Origin: Hyphomicrobium sp.
GTDB lineage: Bacteria > Pseudomonadota > Alphaproteobacteria > Rhizobiales > Hyphomicrobiaceae
DNA length: 64,000 nt
Assembly: GCA_022844105.1 (NCBI GenBank)
Contig: JALHMJ010000001.1
Coordinates: forward strand, 62,001-126,000
Direction: 5' to 3'
In this document: one piece after another, positions 1-17,266 of the stretch
How the letters are laid out: every line of letters starts with the position of its first letter
How positions within the stretch are numbered: the first letter of the stretch is position 1
Notes under the pieces: model-generated
The model's database searches: none
Told to the model about the DNA's origin: nothing
The model's input: the letters and a program-made list of their open reading frames with translations, nothing else
Program-made: the position numbers and the translations under genes

Positions 1-1122
<1,122 letters not shown>

Positions 1123-1255
1123 TCATCACGTGCTGTGACCCCGGCTGCGGAAGCATCGGGGGTACAGTTTTATCCAGCCGTTTTCGGCTTACATGGCCGG
1201 CTCTTCACAGCGGCTCGTGAAGCGGCTATCAAACGGGCGACGGCTGCGGCCGTCT

Positions 1256-1329
1256 GCGGACGTAGTTCAATGGTAGAACGGCAGCCTTCCAAGCTGCATA
1301 CGTGGGTTCGATTCCCATCGTCCGCTCCA
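1256..1329 (+). tRNA. tRNA-Gly (anticodon TCC)
   Basis: The acceptor strands GCGGACG and CGTCCGC pair fully. The anticodon loop CTTCCAA gives anticodon TCC, which reads GGA glycine codons. The T arm contains GGTTCGATTCC and CCA is encoded at 1327-1329. It lies 330 bp upstream of tuf. In E. coli a tRNA-Gly(TCC), glyT, also precedes tufB, so this looks like a conserved tRNA-tuf neighbourhood. Confidence 0.96.
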
Positions 1330-1659
1330 GCCCGCCCGTGTTCCTACCGGCGGCATAGGGAACTGAACGTTCCCATGACATCAACGGGGGTGTCGTTCCC
1401 TACACGAAAAGTTGCCAACGTTGGGCCGCCCAGGGGGTTCCGCCCCAGGAAGGCTGCCCCCATGTATGTGTCGAGCCGTATTGCCGTTCGCGGCACTTCT
1501 GTGGGAAGCCGGCAAGGTCAGGCAAAGCGCGGCGAAGGGTTCAGCGCTTAGGGCTTGAACTCCCCTTTTTAAGACACTAGACACACGCCCGAACACGGGA
1601 GCCGCGCTAAAGGCTGCGGTTCCTCGTGCCCCTGAACCAGGATTCGAGGATAGACGTTT
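1330..1659 (+). other. Intergenic region and leader upstream of tuf copy 1
   Basis: This is 330 bp without a supportable gene. A short inverted repeat GGGAAC/GTTCCC (1358-1363 and 1369-1374) follows the tRNA but has no T-run. A possible promoter, TTGAAC (1555-1560), 17 bp, TAGACA (1578-1583), sits about 75 bp before the tuf start and matches the consensus only partly. A purine-rich GAGGATA just before the ATG at 1660 can serve as the ribosome binding site. Confidence 0.4.
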
Positions 1660-2868
<1,209 letters not shown>

Positions 2869-2926
2869 ATCGGCAAGCCGTGACGAGGCCCGTGGAATAG
2901 AACGGTCGTTAAAATCCTGCAGTCGT

Positions 2927-2957
2927 GAAGCCGGGGGTCGACAAGACCTCCGGCTTC
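2927..2957 (+). terminator. GC-rich hairpin after tuf copy 1
   Basis: GAAGCCGG (2927-2934) pairs with CCGGCTTC (2950-2957), and the stem continues inward through GGGTC/GACCT with one wobble. The loop is about 5 nt. The sequence after it (ATCGTCTT) is only weakly T-rich, so termination may be incomplete. Confidence 0.5.
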
Positions 2958-2990
2958 ATCGTCTTATGAACCGGACAAGGGAGCGCGCGC

Positions 2991-3314
2991 ATGATCGTCA
3001 CGACCACCAACGACCTCGCCGGTTATCGCATTGTTCGCACGCTGGGAATAGCGAAGGGGCTGACCGTCCGATCGCGCAGCGTCGTGGGAAATATCGGCGC
3101 TTCCATTCAGATTTTGTTCGGCGGCAACATCACCGTCTACACGCGGCTGGCCGAGCAGACGCGCCAGGAAGCCTTCGATCTGCTCATTCAGAACGGGGAG
3201 CAAATGGGTGCCAATGCCATCCTCGCCTTCCGCTACGATGCCAACGAGATTGCCGCGGCTGTGACCGAGGTGCTGGCGTATGGCACGGCGGTCGTCGTTG
3301 AGCCTGTGGCATAG
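2991..3314 (+). CDS. YbjQ/UPF0145 family protein
   Basis: This 107-residue cytoplasmic protein of the YbjQ (UPF0145) family has no established function. Family members form small oligomers and are sometimes described as putative heavy-metal-binding domains. The start MIVTTTNDLAGYRIVRTLG and the segments QEAFDLLIQNGEQMGANAIL and FRYDANEIA are typical of the family, and the length is normal. It has no signal peptide or membrane segment. It sits alone between the tuf hairpin and tRNA-Trp, interrupting the usual tRNA-tuf-secE neighbourhood. Confidence 0.88.
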   Translation: MIVTTTNDLAGYRIVRTLGIAKGLTVRSRSVVGNIGASIQILFGGNITVYTRLAEQTRQEAFDLLIQNGEQMGANAILAFRYDANEIAAAVTEVLAYGTAVVVEPVA

Positions 3315-3342
3315 GCGTCATAAAAAAGACCACACGCCAACG

Positions 3343-3371
3343 GTGACAAGAACGAAAACTTCCGCTAGAGG
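3343..3371 (+). promoter_or_regulatory. Possible promoter for tRNA-Trp, secE and nusG
   Basis: GTGACA (3343-3348) is followed after 17 bp by TAGAGG (3366-3371). The -35 box is close to consensus and the -10 box is weak. It lies about 50 bp before the tRNA. A 13-nt inverted repeat, ACCTTATTAAGGT (3393-3405), lies between it and the tRNA and could form a small hairpin in the tRNA 5' leader. Confidence 0.35.
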
Positions 3372-3419
3372 TGGCCACCCTGGTGCATCCTTACCTTATT
3401 AAGGTGGTGATGGACCTAC

Positions 3420-3495
3420 AGGGGTGTAGCTCAATTGGTAGAGCGTCGGTCTCCAAAACCGAAGGTCGCAGGTTCGAGACCTGCCGCCCCTGCCA
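3420..3495 (+). tRNA. tRNA-Trp (anticodon CCA)
   Basis: The acceptor strands AGGGGTG and CGCCCCT pair with one G-T wobble. The anticodon loop CTCCAAA carries CCA. The T arm is GCAGG/CCTGC around TTCGAGA, the discriminator is G and CCA is encoded at 3493-3495. It lies directly upstream of secE, a common arrangement in alphaproteobacteria, and is probably cotranscribed with secE-nusG. Confidence 0.97.
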
Positions 3496-3618
3496 TTTGA
3501 ATTGCGAGCGGGCTCGCGGCGAGGGCGCCGGGCCGGTTCTGATGGGACGGCGCTTCTGGAGGGGAACTCCGGCGGCGCTGTGCTGTTTTGTCGCATGCGC
3601 CCGGTGAAGACAGCTTCG

Positions 3619-3816
3619 ATGGCGATGTATAACCCGTTGCAGTTCATCCAAGAGGTTCGGCAGGAAGTCGCCAAGGTCACTTGGCCAACCTGGAAGGAAG
3701 TGTGGGTCACCACGCTGATGGTCATCTTTATGGTGACGCTGGCGGCCTTGTTCTTTCTTGCCGCCGATCAGATCTTGGGCTGGTTCATTAAGATGGTCCT
3801 CAGTCTCGGACGTTGA
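3619..3816 (+). CDS. secE: Preprotein translocase subunit SecE
   Basis: SecE is an essential membrane subunit of the SecYEG protein channel. The 65 residues contain the conserved amphipathic segment QEVRQEVAKVTWPTWKEVW followed by one membrane helix (about residues 31-50), which is the short single-helix form. The frame extends further upstream, but the sequence before this ATG is tRNA-proximal and unlike SecE. ATG at 3625 is a possible alternative start. It lies between tRNA-Trp and nusG. Confidence 0.92.
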   Translation: MAMYNPLQFIQEVRQEVAKVTWPTWKEVWVTTLMVIFMVTLAALFFLAADQILGWFIKMVLSLGR

Positions 3817-3872
3817 CCGTTTCGTAACGCCTAGCTCGATTCCGCACACTGAGACGAGAGAACACGCGACAC

Positions 3873-4409
3873 ATGTCCAAGCGCTGGTACATTGTCCATG
3901 CCTATACGAATTTCGAACGCAAGGTGGCGGATGCCATCAAGGAGCGGGCGAAGACATCGGGTCTTGAGCACCTCATCGACGAAGTGATGGTGCCAACGGA
4001 AGATGTCATCGAAGTGAAGCGCGGCCGCAAGATTCACGCCGAGCGGAAGTTTCTCCCGGGTTATGTGCTCGTCAAGATGGAGATGACTGACCCCGGCTTT
4101 CTGTTGATCAAGAATACGCCGAAGGTGACGGGCTTCCTAGGCGCAGACAACAAGCCCATGCCAATCCCCGAAGAGGAAGCCATGCGCATCCTCAACCAAG
4201 TCAAGGATGGTGTGGAGCGCCCGGCCCCGTCGATCATCTACGAGATCGGCGAACAGGTGAAGGTGATCGATGGTCCCTTCGCGTCGTTTCAGGGTGAGGT
4301 GGAGGAAGTCGACGGCGAGCGCTCGCGGCTCAAGGTCGGCGTCTCGATCTTCGGCCGCAAGACGCCGGTCGAGCTCGAGTTCCAGCAGGTGGAGAAGGTC
4401 GCCAGCTAG
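3873..4409 (+). CDS. nusG: Transcription elongation/antitermination factor NusG
   Basis: NusG binds RNA polymerase and links it to Rho or to the ribosome through S10. The 178 residues show the N-terminal NGN domain (RWYIVHAYTNFERKVADAI near the start, then LPGYVLVKM) and the C-terminal KOW domain (EQVKVIDGPFASFQGEVEEV, about residues 127-175). The length is normal. It follows secE by 56 bp and precedes rplK, the standard arrangement. Confidence 0.97.
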   Translation: MSKRWYIVHAYTNFERKVADAIKERAKTSGLEHLIDEVMVPTEDVIEVKRGRKIHAERKFLPGYVLVKMEMTDPGFLLIKNTPKVTGFLGADNKPMPIPEEEAMRILNQVKDGVERPAPSIIYEIGEQVKVIDGPFASFQGEVEEVDGERSRLKVGVSIFGRKTPVELEFQQVEKVAS

Positions 4410-4617
4410 AGACAAACACAGCCGTTCTCAAGCGAGAGCGGTTTAATGGCTTCCGGCGCGTGCGCCGGATGAGACCCGCCTCGCCGGTTGTTTTGACCAG
4501 CAGGGCGGATACCCGCGGGAGAGCCTGAACCGCTGTTATCAGCGTAGAAGGCTCGCTCGACCGCTAACCCTCGGATGACGGGAGAGGCCCGCTATCCGGT
4601 AAGTTCCAGGGGAATAC
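4410..4617 (+). other. nusG-rplK intergenic leader with hairpin
   Basis: This is 208 bp without a gene. A strong hairpin, TCCGGCG / CGCCGGA (4452-4458 and 4463-4469), has a 4-nt loop and no T-run. In E. coli the mRNA leader before rplK carries the L1 binding site that represses rplK-rplA translation. A similar role is possible here, but I cannot identify the L1 site by eye. Confidence 0.35.
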
Positions 4618-5064
4618 ATGGCAAAGAAAATCGACGGCTACATCAACCTGCAGGTGCCTGCCGGCGCCGCCAATCCGGCACCGCCCATCGGCCCCGCGCT
4701 CGGTCAGCGCGGTGTGAACATCATGGAATTCTGCAAATCCTTCAATGCAAAGACGAAGGAATTGGAGCAAGGCACGCCGATTCCGGTGAAGATCACGGTT
4801 TACTCCGACCGCTCGTTCACGTTCGAGATGCGCACGCCACCGGCAACCTTCCTCATAAAGAAGGCCGCCGGCATGAAGCCGACCGGCAAGCCAGGATCGG
4901 GTTCAAAGAATCCCGGCCGCGACGTGGCCGGCGAGATCTCGATGGCGCAGCTGCGCGACATTGCGAAGCTGAAGATGAAGGACATGAACACGAACGATCT
5001 CGATCAGGCTGCCAAGACGATGGCAGGCTCCGCCCGTTCGATGGGCCTCAAGGTGGTGGAGTAA
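4618..5064 (+). CDS. rplK: 50S ribosomal protein L11
   Basis: L11 forms the GTPase-associated centre with L10 and L7/L12 and binds 23S rRNA. The 148 residues include the proline-rich N-terminal signature [20 protein letters not shown] and the C-terminal rRNA-binding domain with [20 protein letters not shown]. It is slightly longer than the usual 142 residues. The stop is 4 nt before the rplA start, so translation of the two is probably coupled. Confidence 0.97.
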   Translation: MAKKIDGYINLQVPAGAANPAPPIGPALGQRGVNIMEFCKSFNAKTKELEQGTPIPVKITVYSDRSFTFEMRTPPATFLIKKAAGMKPTGKPGSGSKNPGRDVAGEISMAQLRDIAKLKMKDMNTNDLDQAAKTMAGSARSMGLKVVE

Positions 5065-5068
5065 TCTG

Positions 5069-5821
5069 ATGGCAAAGAGCAACGTGAATGAAGCCGACTT
5101 GAAGGCCACTCGAATTGCAGGCGGCAAGCGCGCCTTTGCAATCGCCAAGGGCGTCGATCCGTCGAAGGCTTACGGCATCGACGAGGCGGTGAAGCTGATC
5201 AAGGAACGCGCCAAGGCGAAGTTCGATGAGACAATCGAACTGTCGATGAACCTCGGCGTCGATCCCAAGCATGCCGACCAGATGGTTCGCGGCGTGTGCA
5301 ACCTGCCGAACGGTTCGGGCCGTACGGCGCGCGTCGCCGTGTTCGCTCGTGGGGCGAAGGCGGAAGAGGCGAAAGCGGCAGGCGCCGACATCGTTGGTGC
5401 TGAGGATCTGGTTGAGACGGTGTCGAAGGGGCAGATCAACTTTGATCGCTGCATCGCGACGCCAGACATGATGGGTCTTGTTGGTCGTTTGGGCAAAGTT
5501 TTGGGACCGCGCGGCCTGATGCCTAACCCGCGCGTCGGCACCGTCACCATGGATGTCGTCGGCGCCGTGAAGGGCGCCAAGGGTGGTTCGGTGGAATTCC
5601 GTGTCGAGAAGGCCGGTATCGTGCATGCCGGCGTCGGCAAGGCGAGCTTTACGGAGAAGGCGCTGGTCGAAAACATCAAGGCATTCGTCGATGCCGTGGT
5701 GAAGGCCAAGCCCGCCGGCTCCAAGGGAACGTACGTGAGGAAAGTCTCGCTGTCCTCGACCATGGGTCCGGGCGTCAAGATCGAGACGTCTTCTGTGTCT
5801 TCGGGACCGGCGGCCAACTGA
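5069..5821 (+). CDS. rplA: 50S ribosomal protein L1
   Basis: L1 forms the L1 stalk of the large subunit and in many bacteria represses its own operon. The 250 residues include [20 protein letters not shown] and the following GTVT segment, the rRNA-binding signature. A short non-conserved C-terminal tail ([11 protein letters not shown]) and an extended N-terminus make it about 20 residues longer than E. coli L1. The purine-rich end of rplK (AAGGTGGTGGAG) provides its ribosome binding site. Confidence 0.97.
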   Translation: MAKSNVNEADLKATRIAGGKRAFAIAKGVDPSKAYGIDEAVKLIKERAKAKFDETIELSMNLGVDPKHADQMVRGVCNLPNGSGRTARVAVFARGAKAEEAKAAGADIVGAEDLVETVSKGQINFDRCIATPDMMGLVGRLGKVLGPRGLMPNPRVGTVTMDVVGAVKGAKGGSVEFRVEKAGIVHAGVGKASFTEKALVENIKAFVDAVVKAKPAGSKGTYVRKVSLSSTMGPGVKIETSSVSSGPAAN

Positions 5822-6170
5822 GGCTGCCTGACCCTGACTGCATCCGGATCAAAGTCCGGGTGGCCCGGAGCGGGATGGCTTCATCGCCGAGCGCTCCGGT
5901 TCGACTGTCCGAGACTGTGGGTGACGGGAGACCGTATTGAACCGCTTTTCGAAGCGGGCCCGCATGAGACAGAAGCGACCCGGATAAGAACGTGCGCAAG
6001 CGCATTCCATTCCGGTTTGAAACTTCTGGGTCAGCACCGTGTCGTCCTTCGCTCGAAGGCACGCGCGGCAGGACAGACAAAGCGCTGCATGGGTCTGGAA
6101 AACGGACGCATGCAGCTGGTGCAACCCGCGAGACGGCCATTCCGGTCGATCTCGCAACAAGGAGTGAGCA
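5822..6170 (+). promoter_or_regulatory. rplJ leader, probable L10-binding autoregulatory RNA
   Basis: This is 349 bp without a gene between rplA and rplJ. It contains several paired elements, the clearest being GCTGCATG (6084-6091) with CATGCAGC (6109-6116), 8 perfect base pairs around a 17-nt loop. A block near 5910-5935 (CCGAGACTGTGGGTG...GGGAGACC) resembles the conserved part of proteobacterial L10 leaders, where the L10-(L12)4 complex binds and blocks rplJ translation. AAGGAG at 6158-6163 is the rplJ ribosome binding site. The position and length fit that class, but I have not checked it against a covariance model. Confidence 0.5.
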
Positions 6171-6689
6171 GTGGATAGAGCCGCGAAACGTGAGCTCATC
6201 GACCGTCTCCATACCGTGTTCAACGACACGGGTGTGGTTGTGGTCGCCCACAACACCGGCATGGTGGCTGCCCAATCCGCGGAATTCCGTCGCGTCGTCA
6301 AAGAGGCGGGCGGTACCGTGAAGGTGGCCAAGAACAAGCTGGTGCAGCTCGCAATCAAGAACACGCCGACTGCCGATATTTCGGATTTGCTGAAGGGGCC
6401 GACCGTACTGGCCTTTTCGAAGGATCCGATCGCCGCCGCGAAAGCGACGGTCGCCTACGCCAAGGGTAACGACAAGCTCGTGATCCTGGGCGGCGCGATG
6501 GGCAAGACGGTGCTTGATGCGAAGGGCGTGAAAGCGCTCGCAGAGCTGCCTTCGCTCGATGAACTGCGTGCCAAGCTGATCGGTCTCCTCAACGCGCCGG
6601 CGACGAAGATCGCCCGCACGATCAAGGAGCCGGGTGGCCAGCTCGCACGCGTCATTCAGGCCAAGGCGTCTCAGGGCGACGCTGCCTAG
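6171..6689 (+). CDS. rplJ: 50S ribosomal protein L10
   Basis: L10 anchors the L7/L12 dimers on the ribosomal stalk. The 172 residues begin with GTG, 7 nt after the ribosome binding site AAGGAG. The N-terminal globular domain (KRELIDRLHTVFNDTGVVVV, then KNKLVQLAI and GPTVLAFSKDPIAAAK) is followed by a C-terminal helix that recruits L12. The long structured leader upstream is the likely point of autoregulation for rplJ-rplL. Confidence 0.96.
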   Translation: MDRAAKRELIDRLHTVFNDTGVVVVAHNTGMVAAQSAEFRRVVKEAGGTVKVAKNKLVQLAIKNTPTADISDLLKGPTVLAFSKDPIAAAKATVAYAKGNDKLVILGGAMGKTVLDAKGVKALAELPSLDELRAKLIGLLNAPATKIARTIKEPGGQLARVIQAKASQGDAA

Positions 6690-6771
6690 GCAAGTGGTCA
6701 AATGAGAAATCCACGCGGGTTCTTCAGACGAAAGCCCGCGCTCAAAAGTTCAAACCGGAAGGAAAATTTGA

Positions 6772-7146
6772 ATGTCCAAGCTTGAAAAGATCGTCGACGA
6801 CTTGTCGTCGCTTACCGTTCTGGAAGCCGCAGATCTCGCAAAGCTTCTCGAAGAGAAGTGGGGCGTTTCGGCGGCTGCTGCCGTCGCCGTGTCGGCGGCT
6901 CCCGCTGCTGCGGCCGCTGCACCCGTTGAAGAACAGACCGAGTTCTCGGTCATTCTCATTGCGGGCGGCGACAAGAAGATCAACGTCATCAAGGAAGTCC
7001 GCGCTATCACGGGTCTTGGGCTCAAGGAAGCCAAGGACCTCGTCGAGGCCGGCGGCAAGACCGTCAAGGACGGTGTTTCCAAGGACGAAGCTGCCAAGCT
7101 CAAGAAGCAGCTCGAAGATCAGGGCGCCAAGGTCGAGCTGAAGTAA
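6772..7146 (+). CDS. rplL: 50S ribosomal protein L7/L12
   Basis: This is the multicopy stalk protein that recruits translation factors. The 124 residues show the N-terminal dimer domain (about 1-32), an alanine-rich hinge (about 33-53) and the C-terminal factor-binding domain with [21 protein letters not shown] small hairpin, CGCGGG/CCCGCG (6714-6719 and 6735-6740), lies in the 82-bp gap after rplJ. GGAAGGA before the ATG is a strong ribosome binding site, which fits the need for several copies per L10. Confidence 0.97.
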   Translation: MSKLEKIVDDLSSLTVLEAADLAKLLEEKWGVSAAAAVAVSAAPAAAAAAPVEEQTEFSVILIAGGDKKINVIKEVRAITGLGLKEAKDLVEAGGKTVKDGVSKDEAAKLKKQLEDQGAKVELK

Positions 7147-7154
7147 GCGCTCCC

Positions 7155-7310
7155 GTGTCCGGCGGCCAGCTCCGCGCAGCGGTGTCGCCCGGCACGACTT
7201 AAAATTGTGCCTGGCGGCCGGCTCCGCGGAGCGGTGTCGCCCGGCACGACTTAAAATAGTGCCTGGCGGCCGGCTCCGCGGAGCGGTGTCGCCGGGCACG
7301 ACTAAAAACG
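7155..7310 (+). repeat. Three tandem 52-bp hairpin-forming repeats between rplL and rpoB
   Basis: The units are 7155-7206, 7207-7258 and 7259-7310. Each has complementary outer arms (GTGCC and GGCAC in units 2 and 3) around the core GGCCGGCTCCGCGGAGCGG, whose centre GCTCC-GC-GGAGC is itself a small stem. Each unit ends with a GACTTAAAAT-like linker; the third is followed by AAAAACGTTTTT (7304-7315). Unit 1 is slightly diverged (GCGCAGC in the core). The same core occurs in a single hairpin after rpoA (35152-35192). The 323-bp gap from 7147 to 7469 holds only these units and two further GC-rich imperfect hairpins. In E. coli the rplL-rpoB gap carries an attenuator and an RNase III site, so a similar role is plausible. 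Confidence 0.85.
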
Positions 7311-7469
7311 TTTTTCCGGAGGGTCTTTGCGGGGCGCAAGCCGCGCAGCGGGCCTTCCGGTGAGCCGTTTTAAGAAGCGGTTTTCGGCACGGGGCCGGCG
7401 GGCCCCACGTGCAGATGAAGCAATGAAGCGCGGGATCGCGATCCGCGCAAGATGAAACGAGGAGCGGAC

Positions 7470-11630
<4,161 letters not shown>

Positions 11631-11642
11631 GCGCGAGAACCT

Positions 11643-11670
11643 GCCTCTTCCCGTTGCGACGGGAAGAGGC
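11643..11670 (+). other. Perfect 12-bp intercistronic hairpin between rpoB and rpoC
   Basis: GCCTCTTCCCGT (11643-11654) is the exact reverse complement of ACGGGAAGAGGC (11659-11670), with the 4-nt loop TGCG. No T-run follows directly. It lies 12 bp after the rpoB stop and about 64 bp before the rpoC start. It could be an RNA-processing or stabilising element; it does not look like an intrinsic terminator. Confidence 0.75.
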
Positions 11671-11734
11671 CTGTGCACTGCCCGATTTTTCCGGGGCGTT
11701 TTTCCTGAAACGCTCCCCGAGGAGACAAGAGCCG

Positions 11735-15946
<4,212 letters not shown>

Positions 15947-15978
15947 GGATCGTGCCAACGGCTTGATCGCTGAGATGT

Positions 15979-16011
15979 GAACGGCCGCTCCACGGAGCGG
16001 CCGTTCCTTTT
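15979..16011 (+). terminator. Intrinsic terminator after rpoC
   Basis: GAACGGCCGCTCC (15979-15991) pairs with GGAGCGGCCGTTC (15994-16006), a 13-bp stem, followed by CTTTT. The core GCTCC/GGAGCGG resembles the hairpins upstream of rpoB and downstream of rpoA. It closes the rplK-to-rpoC unit. Confidence 0.85.
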
Positions 16012-16091
16012 GCCGCAGCGGGTTGGCTGCGAAATGACGCGTTGGGTTGGCGTGTTTTGCCAAAAAAGTGCAACGGCGTGCCCGCCGGGTG

Positions 16092-16120
16092 TTGACCGCG
16101 CATTGGGCTCTGTATATAGA
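16092..16120 (+). promoter_or_regulatory. Promoter of the str operon (rpsL-rpsG-fusA-tuf)
   Basis: TTGACC (16092-16097), a 17-bp spacer and TATAGA (16115-16120) form a near-consensus housekeeping promoter. Transcription would begin near 16127, leaving a leader of roughly 240 nt before rpsL. It lies about 80 bp after the rpoC terminator. The whole gap, 15947-16364, contains this terminator, this promoter and the leader, and no gene I can support. Confidence 0.72.
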
Positions 16121-16202
16121 CAGCCCACTCTCACGGTAGGTCGTAGGCCGTTCGCGCATTTATCTGCGCCTCATAACGGACCTAAACACTGTCGTCTCTA
16201 AG

Positions 16203-16271
16203 CAGAGGACATTTCTGGACCAAGATCTCCGGGGCGCTGTCATGGCGGGCTGGACGATCCTCTGGTTTTTT
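16203..16271 (+). promoter_or_regulatory. Possible attenuator in the rpsL leader
   Basis: CAGAGGA (16203-16209) pairs with TCCTCTG (16258-16264), and G plus six T residues (16266-16271) follow. The loop is 48 nt and could fold further. The layout of a stem followed by a T-run inside a long 5' leader suggests transcription attenuation before rpsL, but the stem is only 7 bp. Confidence 0.35.
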
Positions 16272-16364
16272 CGTGTCAGGCCGCGCATGCCGCGTGGCCA
16301 GGCAGGATCGGCTTGGCGTTTGCGCGGCTCATTGCCGACAATCGCCCAACGACGGACGAGGCGA

Positions 16365-16736
16365 ATGCCGACGATACAACAGCTTATCCGGAAGCCCCGG
16401 CACCCCAAAACGTACCGCGAGAAATCGCGGCACATGGAGCATTGCCCGCAAAAGCGTGGCGTCTGCACCCGTGTCTACACAACGACGCCGAAGAAGCCGA
16501 ACTCGGCGCTGCGCAAGGTCGCCAAGATCCGTCTAACCAACGGTTTTGAGGTGATCGGCTACATCCCCGGCGAAGGCCATAACCTGCAGGAGCACTCCGT
16601 GGTGCTCATTCGCGGTGGTCGCGTCAAGGATTTGCCGGGCGTGCGCTATCACATCCTGCGCGGTGTGCTCGATACCCAGGGCGTCTCCGCCCGTCGTCAG
16701 CGCCGTTCGAAGTATGGCGCCAAGCGTCCGAAGTGA
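16365..16736 (+). CDS. rpsL: 30S ribosomal protein S12
   Basis: S12 is the decoding-centre protein of the small subunit. ATG 16365 opens [12 protein letters not shown] and gives 123 residues, the family length. The segment [20 protein letters not shown] (27-46) is intact; the lysine of PKKPNSA that mutates in streptomycin-resistant strains is wild type. An upstream in-frame ATG at 16242 would add 41 unconserved residues and is rejected. It is the first gene of the str operon. Confidence 0.96.
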   Translation: MPTIQQLIRKPRHPKTYREKSRHMEHCPQKRGVCTRVYTTTPKKPNSALRKVAKIRLTNGFEVIGYIPGEGHNLQEHSVVLIRGGRVKDLPGVRYHILRGVLDTQGVSARRQRRSKYGAKRPK

Positions 16737-16762
16737 TCGTTCGAATCTAAGGGAAGACAGCT

Positions 16763-17233
16763 ATGTCCCGCCGTCACAAAGCCGAGAAGCGCGAGGTCAA
16801 TCCTGACCCGAAGTTTGCTGATCTCGTTCTTTCGAAGTTCATGAACGCGGTTATGAAGGAAGGCAAGAAGTCCACGGCTGAGCGCATCGTTTATGGTGCG
16901 CTTGACTCGATGGAAAAGAAAGCCAAGTCCGAGCCGCTCGCCATGTTCCATCAGGCGCTCGAAAACGTCATGCCGGCGGTGGAAGTCCGCTCGCGGCGAG
17001 TCGGCGGCGCGACCTACCAGGTGCCGGTCGAAGTCCGCACCGAGCGGCGGCAGGCCCTTGCCATCCGCTGGATTATCAGCGCTGCCCGTGGCCGCAACGA
17101 AAACACGATGGTTGACCGTCTTTCGGGCGAACTGCTCGACGCGTCGCAGAACCGCGGCTCTGCCGTGAAGAAGCGCGAAGACACGCACAAGATGGCCGAC
17201 GCCAATCGCGCCTTCTCGCACTACCGCTGGTAA
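16763..17233 (+). CDS. rpsG: 30S ribosomal protein S7
   Basis: S7 nucleates assembly of the 30S head and contacts the E-site tRNA. The 156 residues match the family length. Typical segments are [38 protein letters not shown] and [20 protein letters not shown] at the C-terminus. AGGGAAG before the start is the ribosome binding site. In E. coli S7 regulates the str operon by binding between rpsL and rpsG; the gap here is only 26 bp. Confidence 0.97.
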   Translation: MSRRHKAEKREVNPDPKFADLVLSKFMNAVMKEGKKSTAERIVYGALDSMEKKAKSEPLAMFHQALENVMPAVEVRSRRVGGATYQVPVEVRTERRQALAIRWIISAARGRNENTMVDRLSGELLDASQNRGSAVKKREDTHKMADANRAFSHYRW

Positions 17234-17266
17234 GGCCGTTCGACTTTTGAGATTTCGAGGACCATC

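Noticed and set aside
1134-1551. Open frame of 138 codons across the tRNA-Gly region
   Set aside because: It reads through the tRNA gene and shows no coding signal or recognisable product.
3393-3405. Inverted repeat ACCTTATTAAGGT upstream of tRNA-Trp as an operator
   Set aside because: A 6-bp repeat of this kind can arise by chance, and no regulator or second copy is visible; it is mentioned only as a possible leader hairpin.
7155-7310. Possible CRISPR array
   Set aside because: The three units are contiguous 52-bp tandem copies without unique spacers, and each is a self-complementary hairpin.
16242-16364. In-frame N-terminal extension of rpsL from ATG 16242
   Set aside because: S12 length and N-terminus are highly conserved and fit ATG 16365; the extra 41 residues are not S12-like and cover the likely leader.
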